21,040 bases of DNA from Treponema_I sp045597345 (GTDB lineage Bacteria; Spirochaetota; Spirochaetia; Treponematales; Treponemataceae). The stretch covers positions 1-21,040 of the forward strand of contig JAZLJW010000249.1 in the NCBI GenBank assembly GCA_045597345.1, given 5' to 3'. Numbering within the stretch: the stretch's first letter is position 1; each line of letters starts with the position of its first letter. The notes under the pieces were generated by a model. It did no database searches. It saw nothing but the letters and a program-made list of their open reading frames with translations, and had not been told where the DNA came from. The position numbers were made by a program, and so were the translations under genes. Shown one piece after another: positions 14,201 through 21,040 of this stretch.

Positions 14201-14326
14201 AAAGGCTGGATGATTTGGGGTGATTGGCAAGGCGGCAGCGGTTCCAGGAGCGCAGGCGGCCTTGTGGCCGTTGAGCACCGCAGAGCCGCTGCCAACGCAG
14301 CCAGCATCCCAAAGGGTCAGCCTTTA
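14200..14326. repeat. Structured dispersed element, copy 2
   Basis: A 127-base imperfect palindrome. The outer stem TAAAGGCTG (14200-14208) pairs with CAGCCTTTA (14318-14326); its right end includes the aminopeptidase TAA stop (14326-14324). The 80-base core (14226-14305) has the arm GGCAGCGG (14234-14241) with CCGCTGCC (14286-14293) and the inner hairpin CGGCC-TTGT-GGCCG (14257-14270). It shares GGCAAGGCG, GAGCGCAGGCG, CGTTGAGCA and GCCAGC with copy 1, in the same register. Confidence 0.8.
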
Positions 14327-16369
14327 TTTGTTCATCTGGTCCAGAGGTTCATTAAGCTTTTCAGTACCAGGAACAACAAAGCGGCCGCCGCGGATAACGT
14401 CAACGGTGGTGCCGTCTTTGCGGTGTGCTACGATTGTGTCCAGTTCGTCATAAGGAATGGTGATGTCCGTATGGCAGTTGAAGTATGCTTCATCGGCCTT
14501 GTCGGTACCGCGTTTCCGTGAACAGGTGTTGTCTTTGGCTACCATTTCCTTTCCGTCAGGGTTGAAAGTTTTTACTTCTTCGCTGCGGCTGAAACAGGTG
14601 TCACCCATGGCAAAATGAGGGCCGGTTTTTTCTGCAATCAGGATAGGCAGTTTGCCCTGGCAGTCGTACTCAATACCCATTTTGTAGGCAACGGTGTTGG
14701 TACCGATGGCAAACTCACCGATCGGCACTGATTCATGCTGGAAGAGAACGTTATCAAGCATGAACTTTTTGTTTTCTTCTTCGGTTTCAAAATTGCCGCA
14801 GGTGTAGCGGGTAATCATACCGTCTTTCAGTTCAATTTCCAGGTCCTTGAATTTCAGACCGTTCAGGTATACTTCGGTAACGTGCAGCAGGCCGTTGGTG
14901 CCTTCCAGTACCGGAGAAGTAAATACTTCGCCAACCGGAATGTTTACATCGGCTACACAGTTTTCGTAAGCAGTCTGTTTAGAAGGGTCAGTCAGTTCCC
15001 AGTTCTTGATGGTCAGGTTGGTGCGGTTTTTGCCGCGGCCGGTAACGGTTACGTAATCGGCCTGATCCAGTACGTCAATCAGCTTCTGCTGGATGTCTTC
15101 GTAGGTCTTGTAGTCCAGGGTGTTTACCTTTACGGTTTCTGCAAAAATCTCCTTGAACTTATCGCCGATTTCCGGAATAGGGTAAGCAATGATGGTAAAG
15201 CTGCGTTCTTCCATGTTGATGTACTGGGCAGAAACGGCGCGCATCTGGCTCATAAGCTTAACGTTAAGCATCTGCTGGTCACCGGAATAAGAGAGGGCTT
15301 CTTTTTTGTTTTCCGGCTGGAATTCTGCTTCACCAAAGGTTTCCAGAACACACGGGCCTGCAAAACCTGCAGCGGCTTCTTTTACGGTTTCAAAGGCTTC
15401 CTGGTACACTTTGGCACGTTTTTCAACATATTCAGCGTCCAGAACCAGAGCCAGGTCATCTTTGTGGTCATATTCAAACTGGCGGTTGGCTTCAGTAGTC
15501 TGCAGGCGGCTTCCACCTACAACACATTCAAGGCCTTCTTTTTTCATATTATTGATGGCAAAACGCATCATACGTTCAAAACCGATGGTGTAGTACAAAG
15601 AAACAGCCTTTTTCTTGTGGATGTCTTTACCCAGTTTTTCGTACCCGATAAGGAATCCTTGGGTGAAGGTATCTGCCATGGCCTGTACATCAGCTTCCGG
15701 CAGGCTGTTGATGAACTTAGCGGTTTCAATTTCGTTGTCCGTAACATGGAGTCCGTAGTTGTACAGGTACCGCAGGTCCGAAAGATCACTTTCAGTAATG
15801 ATGTTCCGGTAGTAGTCCATGGTAGGATCAACCTGTTCACGTACAGCAACCTGTAAGTAAAGAGGTGAATTCTTTCCGTAGAATTCCCGCATCAGAGCAG
15901 TAAGGCTTTCTTTGGTGGCAGTTCCGGCAGCTACGGCATCATAGGTTTTTACCAGCAGTTCTTCTGCATTGGCCAAAAGAAACAGACGGCCGGTCATACT
16001 ATCTTCGGTCATCCAGATCAGACGGGTATACAGAGCGCTCAGAATCTGTCCCAGGTCACCCAGTTCTGCTACGGCATAGGTAGGGTTGGCGTAGCTTACA
16101 TCGTATACTTCTTCACACAGTTCGCCGGTCAGGATTTCATCCCAGTCGGCCAGTTCATCCATGCTCAGTTTGAAATATGATCCGTCTGCAACGGCAGCAG
16201 CAAGGGTTTCGCGGGTAAGAATAACATTGGCAGCCTTGGCAAAATAGTCAGCATATTTTTCGCCAGCTGCAGATGCGTTTTCTGCAATTTCTTTTACGCG
16301 TGCAACCATTGCGTCATGCAGTTCTGCGGCTTTGGCGTTAGCTTCAGAAACAAATTCGTTGTAATTCAT
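14324..16369 (-). CDS. M29-type aminopeptidase with a long N-terminal extension
   Basis: A 681-residue cytoplasmic protein whose C-terminal half matches the aminopeptidase T/AmpS metallopeptidases (family M29), which remove N-terminal amino acids using a two-metal centre. Candidate metal or catalytic residues are E481 (IPVGEVFTSP), E552 (IGEFAIGTN), H585 (TGPHFAMGD), H633 and D635 (NCHTDITIP). I could not place the family's active-site tyrosine with confidence. Standard members have about 410 residues; here roughly 270 extra N-terminal residues, Ala- and acid-rich, precede the M29 core and I do not recognise a domain in them. GAGGA lies close upstream of the ATG and has a perfect 12-base complement upstream. 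The stop codon sits inside structured element copy 2. It may act together with the nearby M32 carboxypeptidase in peptide use. Confidence 0.87.
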   Translation of the reverse strand: MNYNEFVSEANAKAAELHDAMVARVKEIAENASAAGEKYADYFAKAANVILTRETLAAAVADGSYFKLSMDELADWDEILTGELCEEVYDVSYANPTYAVAELGDLGQILSALYTRLIWMTEDSMTGRLFLLANAEELLVKTYDAVAAGTATKESLTALMREFYGKNSPLYLQVAVREQVDPTMDYYRNIITESDLSDLRYLYNYGLHVTDNEIETAKFINSLPEADVQAMADTFTQGFLIGYEKLGKDIHKKKAVSLYYTIGFERMMRFAINNMKKEGLECVVGGSRLQTTEANRQFEYDHKDDLALVLDAEYVEKRAKVYQEAFETVKEAAAGFAGPCVLETFGEAEFQPENKKEALSYSGDQQMLNVKLMSQMRAVSAQYINMEERSFTIIAYPIPEIGDKFKEIFAETVKVNTLDYKTYEDIQQKLIDVLDQADYVTVTGRGKNRTNLTIKNWELTDPSKQTAYENCVADVNIPVGEVFTSPVLEGTNGLLHVTEVYLNGLKFKDLEIELKDGMITRYTCGNFETEEENKKFMLDNVLFQHESVPIGEFAIGTNTVAYKMGIEYDCQGKLPILIAEKTGPHFAMGDTCFSRSEEVKTFNPDGKEMVAKDNTCSRKRGTDKADEAYFNCHTDITIPYDELDTIVAHRKDGTTVDVIRGGRFVVPGTEKLNEPLDQMNK

Positions 16370-16372
16370 AGC

Positions 16373-16440
16373 ATTCCTCTTTCTTGATTTTATTGCTACA
16401 AGAATAGCACATTTCTAAAGATAGTAACAGAAAGAGGAAT
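16373..16440 (-). promoter_or_regulatory. Inverted repeat that can sequester the aminopeptidase ribosome-binding site
   Basis: On the minus strand ATTCCTCTTTCT (16440-16429) is the perfect complement of AGAAAGAGGAAT (16384-16373), which contains the Shine-Dalgarno GAGGA for the aminopeptidase start at 16369. Between the arms are a -10-like TATTCT and a small TGCTA/TAGCA stem. Transcripts started there would lack the upstream arm, while read-through from the chemoreceptor gene would carry it. The rest of this 100-base gap shows no convincing terminator. Confidence 0.5.
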
Positions 16441-16469
16441 TGAAAAGATTTTTTCCTTTCGTGATGCTG

Positions 16470-18668
16470 TTATACTTTGAACTTAATAACTTCTTTGTTC
16501 AGTTCGTCAATCTGCATCCTGTTCTGATGGGTAAGGTCATTGACAGAATTAATAGCGCTGTTGATGCTCTCCATACCAAGTGCCATTTCTTCCATGCTGG
16601 TAGTGATTTCATCAGTCAATCTGGTTAAGTTATCCATTTTTTCCCGAACCTGAGCAGAAGCATTTACCATATCATCACCACCGTCATGAACATGAATGGT
16701 AATGTCATTAATCTGGCGCATTGCATCAAGAACCTGTCCACCACCTTCATTCTGTTCATCCATGGCTCTCTTTATGGTCAGTTCCTGCTTTGCAACATCC
16801 TGAGTAAGCATATAGATGTCGTTAAACTTCTGCTGCATCTTGCCGGTAGATTCTGCTACCTCATTAATACTCTGCAGGGTAGTTTTCAGATTTACGGTAA
16901 TTGACTTACCCTGATTATTGGAGTTTTCTGCCAGTTTACGGATTTCATCAGCAACTACGGAGAATCCTTTTCCTGATTCCCCTGCATGAGCTGCTTCAAT
17001 AGCAGCATTCATTGCCAACAGGTTTGTCTGGCTTGCTATGCTTTGAATGATTTTACTTGCTTCAAGCAGGGTTTTTGATTGGTTCAGGATTTTTTCTGTA
17101 GATTCAACCGTTTTCTTGATGTTTTCACGACCATCTTCTGCCGATTGTTCAAGTTTTCCAATGGTTTCGCTGTTTTTCATCAGAATGTTGGCAACGGAAC
17201 TGATATTGGCAACCATTTCTTCAATGGCGGACGAAGCCTGTGCAACACTGGTACTTTGTTTCTGAATGTCTTTAATCAGACTCTGTACTGAGTTATCAAT
17301 GCGGTTTACGGAATCAGAAGATTCATTAACGTTCTGTCCCTGCTGTCGAATCTGACGGTTTACACTTTCAATGTTTGCCGTAATCTGATTTGCAGCAGCC
17401 GCTGTGTCGTTCATATCATCAGACAGTTTTCCACCGATACGGTTCATCTCTTCTGATGAAGCCTTTACCAGCGAGATTGAGCTTTGAATTTTTTTTATGG
17501 TTTCATTGAAGTACCGGTACATAGTGCCCAATTCGTTTTCATTTTTTACTGCCATACGTACAGTCAAGTCGCCATCACCTTCTGCGATATTTTTCATTGC
17601 GGTGACACCTTTGTTCATCTGTTGGGTCAGTTTTTTTATGATGACATACAGAACAAGGATAATAAAAAATGCTGCAGCAACAAAAATGACGGATATTACG
17701 GCAACAATAGCAATACGGTCTTTATTGATTTCGGCATCCGGAACATTCAGACCGACATACCAGGTTTCATCGGCATCTTCTACCTTAAATGGAACGGTGT
17801 AAACAAGGATAGCCTTTCCATTGTTTCTTTCTGCATAAGTAAAAGGACTTAGGGTAGTGGTTGCTGTTTTAAAGAGATTTGCAGTTTCTCCACTCTGAAA
17901 CCGTGGATGAATCTCACCTTCCAGCTCTTTATTTCGGTCTACTGCCACAAGACCGGAATTTGAAATGAGGGAAAGATATCCGGTGTCATAGATTTTTGCA
18001 GACTCAATTATTTCTGTAAGTGTATCAAGTGACATATCGATTCCGACTGTACCTACGGCTTTTCCTTCTTTATTGTGGATTGGAAATGCTACACCGCATA
18101 CCCAGATTGTTTTTCCGGCAACTTCATACGGGTTGGGATCAATCAGAATTCCTTTTGTGCTGTGCAGCGGATCTTCGTACCAGCTTGCACCTACATAGTC
18201 CGTCAGTTCGCAGACATCAATGACGCCATCGGCATTTGTCCAGTAAGGAATAAAACGACCGGTATCATCGTGATGTGGAGCATTAATATATGCACTGTCA
18301 TTTCCATCCAAAGCATCTGGTTCCCAAACAGTATAGGCGTCTACCAGATTCGGATTTGCTTCAAGGGTCTTCTTTAGCAGCTCATCATAATAAACCCGCC
18401 GTGAATCTGCAGGAATTTCTTCATATAATTCAAAAGAATCCCGTAATGAAGAACAGAGAGAAAATTCTGTAGTGAGAATTTTTGAAGTACTTTCTGTATA
18501 GCGCATGGCGACGGATTCAACATATTGATTTGAGATGGATTGATAATTGTTGCTCAGCTTGCTACGTACCAGTAGTGCCGTAAAGACAAGTACCAGAATA
18601 GTAGCTGCTCCAATACTTACAGTAAGCTGCCTTGCAAGACTCTTAGTGATAAACGAAAAAGATGCCAT
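16470..18668 (-). CDS. Methyl-accepting chemotaxis protein with dCache sensor
   Basis: A 732-residue inner-membrane chemoreceptor that would signal through CheW/CheA to the flagellar motor. TM1 is about 19-35, a large periplasmic dCache-like domain about 36-318 (YTVWEPDALDGNDSAY, GRFIPYWTNADG, ASWYEDPLHS, KGILIDPNPY, WVCGVAFPI), TM2 about 319-344, HAMP about 345-398, then the long cytoplasmic coiled coil. The highly conserved tip is at about 541-585 (SIASQTNLLAMNAAIEAAHA, KGFSVVADEIRKLAENS). There is no C-terminal NWETF-type tether for methylation enzymes. TAAGGA precedes the ATG, and a TATACT box lies at 18703-18698. The ligand is unknown; I do not see the complete amino-acid-binding motif of known dCache_1AA sensors. 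Confidence 0.96.
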   Translation of the reverse strand: MASFSFITKSLARQLTVSIGAATILVLVFTALLVRSKLSNNYQSISNQYVESVAMRYTESTSKILTTEFSLCSSLRDSFELYEEIPADSRRVYYDELLKKTLEANPNLVDAYTVWEPDALDGNDSAYINAPHHDDTGRFIPYWTNADGVIDVCELTDYVGASWYEDPLHSTKGILIDPNPYEVAGKTIWVCGVAFPIHNKEGKAVGTVGIDMSLDTLTEIIESAKIYDTGYLSLISNSGLVAVDRNKELEGEIHPRFQSGETANLFKTATTTLSPFTYAERNNGKAILVYTVPFKVEDADETWYVGLNVPDAEINKDRIAIVAVISVIFVAAAFFIILVLYVIIKKLTQQMNKGVTAMKNIAEGDGDLTVRMAVKNENELGTMYRYFNETIKKIQSSISLVKASSEEMNRIGGKLSDDMNDTAAAANQITANIESVNRQIRQQGQNVNESSDSVNRIDNSVQSLIKDIQKQSTSVAQASSAIEEMVANISSVANILMKNSETIGKLEQSAEDGRENIKKTVESTEKILNQSKTLLEASKIIQSIASQTNLLAMNAAIEAAHAGESGKGFSVVADEIRKLAENSNNQGKSITVNLKTTLQSINEVAESTGKMQQKFNDIYMLTQDVAKQELTIKRAMDEQNEGGGQVLDAMRQINDITIHVHDGGDDMVNASAQVREKMDNLTRLTDEITTSMEEMALGMESINSAINSVNDLTHQNRMQIDELNKEVIKFKV

Positions 18669-18697
18669 AAATAGTTCCTTACAATGTCATTTGCGTT

Positions 18698-18703
18698 AGT
18701 ATA
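18698..18703 (-). promoter_or_regulatory. -10 box candidate of the chemoreceptor gene
   Basis: TATACT on the minus strand, about 30 bases upstream of the ATG at 18668. No good -35 hexamer is evident at 16-18 bases. Unlike the leaderless candidates, this gene has space for a leader and carries a Shine-Dalgarno sequence. The rest of the divergent 171-base gap is AT-rich with several TATA-like stretches facing the 18840 gene, none of which I can choose with confidence. Confidence 0.4.
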
Positions 18704-18839
18704 CCTTAGCAGAATTAACCTGCATAATGAGATGTCTATCAGTAATGAAATAATGCTATAAGTCGTATATTTTTGAATATGATATACAGTGGGTACTTGT
18801 GGAAAATATTCTGCAGGTACTTATTATACGGGAGATGTT

Positions 18840-19628
18840 ATGAGTAAACACGTTTATACTATTTACAACAATGAAGGTATTAATATTGAAGAACATATTC
18901 TGATTGAGTCATTTGAGACGGTTGGAAGAAAGCTGGGCGAATGTCTGGAATCTGAATGTACTTTGGCTATTAGTCCGGCAAAGAGCGAAAACGGCGAAAA
19001 CGATGAAGTAACGACCCTGCAGATTGTTCCTGTAACAGATCAGGATGGGAACCAGGCAATTATGGTTTCATTTGAAAATGGTCAGGGTGAGTATTGCAGG
19101 TTCTATGAACAGCCCTATACGGATGAGAAAATTCAGGAGATACTTCAGTACCTGCATACGTACTGCGTACAAGGGGTGAATCCAGATGTTACGGAACCGG
19201 GATGGATTTCTGCCGGTGATGAAAACAGGGATTATCGCCCTGAAATTGCAGCGTATTATGTGGATGCCATGAACCGCCCCTACTGTAAAAGCGTTGAAGG
19301 CATTCTGTACCTTATGTTTGATGGAATTGCACAGGACGATTACAGCCTTATGTCTCTGGAAGATATGGACTGGGATATCAAAGATTTGAAGAAAGTTGAT
19401 GCAGGCACCGCAGGACAGGCTGCCCAATTACACAAACTCATTGAAAACGCGTTCTTTACTTTCTGGATTGCTGATGATGGCTCTGTCTTTGCAGTAAACC
19501 ACCTTGATATGGTTTTTCGGGTAACACAGGAACCTAATGGGCAACTTACTCTTTCTGTACCGCCAGATCTGAAGTGGCAGTCCGACTGGAAGCAGATTTC
19601 CCTGGAGGATATCAGAAACCAGGCGTAA
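18840..19628 (+). CDS. Hypothetical protein, 262 residues
   Basis: I do not recognise this protein. It begins MSKHVYTIYNNEGINIEEHI, is acidic and soluble-looking, and has no signal peptide or membrane segment. An N-terminal part (about 1-90) is rich in beta-type segments (TLAISPAKS, TTLQIVPVTD, AIMVSFENG). A C-terminal part contains PGWISAGDENRDYRPEIAAY, YCKSVEGILYLMFDGIAQDDYSLMS, FFTFWIADDGSVFAVNHLDMVFRV and a final WKQISLEDIRNQ. The start at 18840 is chosen because GGGAG lies 6 bases before it; a GTG start further upstream has no ribosome-binding site. It is divergent from the chemoreceptor and heads a plus-strand accessory stretch ending in an Rpn-type nuclease. Function unknown; coding status is good because of length and start context. 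Confidence 0.75.
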   Translation: MSKHVYTIYNNEGINIEEHILIESFETVGRKLGECLESECTLAISPAKSENGENDEVTTLQIVPVTDQDGNQAIMVSFENGQGEYCRFYEQPYTDEKIQEILQYLHTYCVQGVNPDVTEPGWISAGDENRDYRPEIAAYYVDAMNRPYCKSVEGILYLMFDGIAQDDYSLMSLEDMDWDIKDLKKVDAGTAGQAAQLHKLIENAFFTFWIADDGSVFAVNHLDMVFRVTQEPNGQLTLSVPPDLKWQSDWKQISLEDIRNQA

Positions 19629-19686
19629 GAAACATTTTCATTGACTCTTCGATTTCCTGCCAGATTGAAAGTTGTGAACCAGATAA

Positions 19687-19806
19687 TCCGGCAGAAAAAA
19701 ACAGCCATCAAGACTGCAGTATTTCCGGAAAAAAGCAGGCTCCACCCAGAAAGAACTGGCCGATTGCGCCGGCATCAATTTGCGTACCCTGCTGCAATTT
19801 CTATGA
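19687..19806 (+). pseudogene. Remnant of an XRE-type helix-turn-helix gene
   Basis: In one frame this stretch reads RLQYFRKKAGSTQKELADCA followed by GINLRTLLQF, the first helices of a Cro/C1-type DNA-binding domain, before a TGA stop at 19804. No start codon is in frame (a TAA lies just upstream at 19684) and the expected next part (typically QYE and so on) is lost or frameshifted, so this is a decayed fragment, not a functional gene. It sits in the 270-base gap 19629-19898, where I see no other gene; a CCGGTG/CACCGG inverted repeat lies at 19831-19853. Such HTH genes often accompany small toxin-like or mobile accessory genes. Confidence 0.6.
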
Positions 19807-19830
19807 CATCATGGAACTTGAGTAGCCATA

Positions 19831-19853
19831 CCGGTGTCAGGATTTGTCACCGG
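19831..19853. repeat. Inverted repeat CCGGTG-N11-CACCGG
   Basis: Perfect 6-base arms around 11 bases, between the decayed HTH fragment and the 19899 gene, about 45 bases before that gene's start. It is followed by a G-rich stretch, not by T residues, so it is more likely an operator or mRNA stem than a terminator. Confidence 0.3.
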
Positions 19854-19898
19854 GGGTAGGGTAGGATGTATGCATCTTGAGTATTAGGAGGCTGTCCT

Positions 19899-20189
19899 AT
19901 GATGATTTCACCGGAAACATTTGTAGAAGAATATGCACATGCAGGTTACCAGGAACTGCTGAAACTGAAAAACGACCTGGTTCAGCATATAGTGGATTTT
20001 GAATCTGATTATGATATGAAGGATCCTGGCTGGAACATGGATCCATCACCTGATGTTCATTATCAGTGGAACTTAGCGGCTCTGAGCAAGGTTGCTGATA
20101 TGCTTCAGAAAGCCTTTAACGAAGAGTACGAATGGGGAGAGAAGACTATCACTGATTTTTATAGAGATATGAAGGAATGTAGCCGGTAG
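19899..20189 (+). CDS. Small acidic hypothetical protein, 96 residues
   Basis: Unrecognised. The sequence starts MMISPETFVEEYAHAGYQEL, is strongly acidic and rich in aromatic residues (DPGWNMDPSPDVHYQWN, NEEYEWGEKTITDFYRDM), and is predicted mostly helical with no signal peptide or membrane segment. GGAGG lies 7 bases before the first ATG, a good ribosome-binding site, which is the main reason to accept it as real. It lies 29 bases ahead of the Rpn-type gene on the same strand and may be co-transcribed. Its size, acidity and neighbours would fit an antitoxin- or immunity-like partner, but nothing in the sequence proves this. Confidence 0.65.
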   Translation: MMISPETFVEEYAHAGYQELLKLKNDLVQHIVDFESDYDMKDPGWNMDPSPDVHYQWNLAALSKVADMLQKAFNEEYEWGEKTITDFYRDMKECSR

Positions 20190-20218
20190 ATACATAGTGG
20201 AGGTTATACCTTAGGTTT

Positions 20219-21040
20219 ATGAGTTCAACAAAAAGTGTTGTAGAAAAATACGGGGATATTGTCCGGAACTTCCGTTTGCTGGATGATGATTTCCTTAACG
20301 CCTGTCTTGAAGGTTCCAACGAGTGTGTTGAATACATTCTGGAAATCCTTCTGAAAAAGAAGCTGAAGGTTATAGAAGCTCATTCTCAGGTGTCTATAAC
20401 GAACCTGCAGGGGCGTGATATCAGGCTTGATGTTAAGGCTGTTGATAGCGATAACCGTGTATATAATATCGAAGTACAGCGGGATAGTGGCGGTGCCGGG
20501 GCAAAGCGGGCCCGCCGTAATGGGGCACTACTTGATGCTACGGTGGCTGATCCAGGCCAATATGGTGATAATCTGCCAGAAACATGGATTATCTTTATTA
20601 CCGAGCATGACTGCTGGCATAAAAATGAACCGCTGTACCGGTTTGAACGTTCAGCGATGCTGTCCGATGGTACCAGTTTGCCTTTTAACGATGATTTACA
20701 TATACTGTATGTGAATGCAGCGTATAAAGGAGAACTGGAGCCGGAAGTTAAGCAGCTTATGGCTGACTTCAAGTGTACCAGCTCTAAAGATATGAGCCAG
20801 TCTCCTCTCAGAGACCGTGTACGTTTGCTTAAAGATACTGAACAGGGGGTAGTAACTATGTGTCAGGCAGTAGAAAAGGTTTATTTTGACGCTAAAGCCG
20901 AAGGCATTGCTGAAGGTAAAGCTGAAGGTAAAGCTGAAGGCATTGCTGAAGGTAAAGCTGAAAGCAATAGAGAAACTGCAGTTCGTTTGCTGGCTATGGG
21001 GCTTTCTGTTGAACAGATTGCTCAGGCTACCTCGCTAACT
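20219..21040 (+). CDS. Rpn-family recombination-promoting nuclease / putative transposase (runs off the window)
   Basis: The first 274 codons of a PD-(D/E)XK nuclease-like protein of the Rpn/DUF4143-independent 'putative transposase' group, often annotated as YhgA-like. After a leader typical of the group (FRLLDDDFLNACLEGSNECV), the nuclease core shows RDIRLDVKAVD and VYNIEVQRD: an aspartate followed by an E-x-Q in place of E-x-K, as is usual in this family. SDGTSLPFNDDLHILYVN and KQLMADFKC follow. After about residue 227 comes a run of tetrapeptide AEG(K/I) repeats, also typical of these proteins, then the start of a helical C-terminus (LLAMGLSVEQIAQAT). The ATG at 20219 is the first possible start after a stop; GGAGG is unusually far (15 bases). 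The C-terminal end is missing. Confidence 0.85.
   Translation, partial: MSSTKSVVEKYGDIVRNFRLLDDDFLNACLEGSNECVEYILEILLKKKLKVIEAHSQVSITNLQGRDIRLDVKAVDSDNRVYNIEVQRDSGGAGAKRARRNGALLDATVADPGQYGDNLPETWIIFITEHDCWHKNEPLYRFERSAMLSDGTSLPFNDDLHILYVNAAYKGELEPEVKQLMADFKCTSSKDMSQSPLRDRVRLLKDTEQGVVTMCQAVEKVYFDAKAEGIAEGKAEGKAEGIAEGKAESNRETAVRLLAMGLSVEQIAQATSLT
20897..20968 (+). repeat. In-frame 12-base tandem repeat in the Rpn-type gene
   Basis: Six consecutive 12-base units of the form GCTGAAGG(TAAA/CATT), the first and last slightly diverged, encode AEGI/AEGK tetrapeptides. Because units are multiples of three, slippage would change protein length without a frameshift. Confidence 0.85.

Noticed and set aside
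14092..14307. Small minus-strand open frame through structured element copy 2
   Set aside because: It arises from the GC-rich palindromic element; copy 1 differs by substitutions that preserve base pairing, not codons.
14735..15856. Long plus-strand open frame of 373 codons
   Set aside because: It is the exact antisense of the M29-type aminopeptidase, is Phe/Val-rich in the way mirror frames are, and has no ribosome-binding site.
18789..18839. Upstream GTG start for the hypothetical protein
   Set aside because: GGGAG precedes the ATG at 18840, and nothing resembling a ribosome-binding site precedes the GTG.

Overview
The window reads as an ordinary chromosomal stretch of a spirochaete, most likely a host- or rumen-associated Treponema. 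That is an inference from the gene set: a solute-binding protein whose mature end begins Gly-Gly-Ser-Lys, a multidomain phosphorelay kinase, a dCache chemoreceptor, a carboxypeptidase Taq, acetate kinase and an Rpn-type nuclease. There is no rRNA, tRNA or CRISPR array, and I see no intact insertion sequence.

Layout. Positions 1-1585 (minus strand) hold a LacI-type regulator followed by the start of a family 5 ABC transporter solute-binding protein, a local transport and regulation unit. Positions 1794-5968 (minus) are a tight operon: a response regulator with two receiver domains and a STAS-like middle, a hybrid histidine kinase with no sensor domain (HisKA-HATPase-REC-REC-HPt), and a PHP-family phosphoesterase overlapping it by 4 bases. 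Next are a histidine-phosphatase lipoprotein (minus) and a divergent RpiR-type regulator followed by a DJ-1/PfpI protein (plus). Acetate kinase (minus) is divergent from a membrane diguanylate cyclase (plus). Carboxypeptidase Taq (minus) is divergent from a MATE efflux protein (plus). A large M29-type aminopeptidase and a methyl-accepting chemotaxis protein follow on the minus strand. The right end (18840-21040, plus) is accessory in character: two unrecognised proteins, a decayed helix-turn-helix gene and an Rpn-family nuclease that runs off the edge.

The most interesting non-coding signals are these. (1) Two copies of a structured element of about 125 bp lie between convergent gene pairs (8581-8703 and 14200-14326). 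Their 80-base cores align without gaps. Their differences fall largely in paired arms and preserve pairing, while the outer stems are unrelated in sequence yet still pair. (2) Four genes lack a Shine-Dalgarno sequence and instead have TATACT placed 5 or 6 bases before the ATG, which predicts leaderless mRNAs. (3) A perfect 12-base complement of the aminopeptidase ribosome-binding site lies upstream of it, beyond its likely promoter, so read-through transcripts could be translationally silenced. (4) Paired TGAAAA/TTTTCA repeats lie in front of the RpiR-type gene.

All calls come from reading the sequence; no database search was run.
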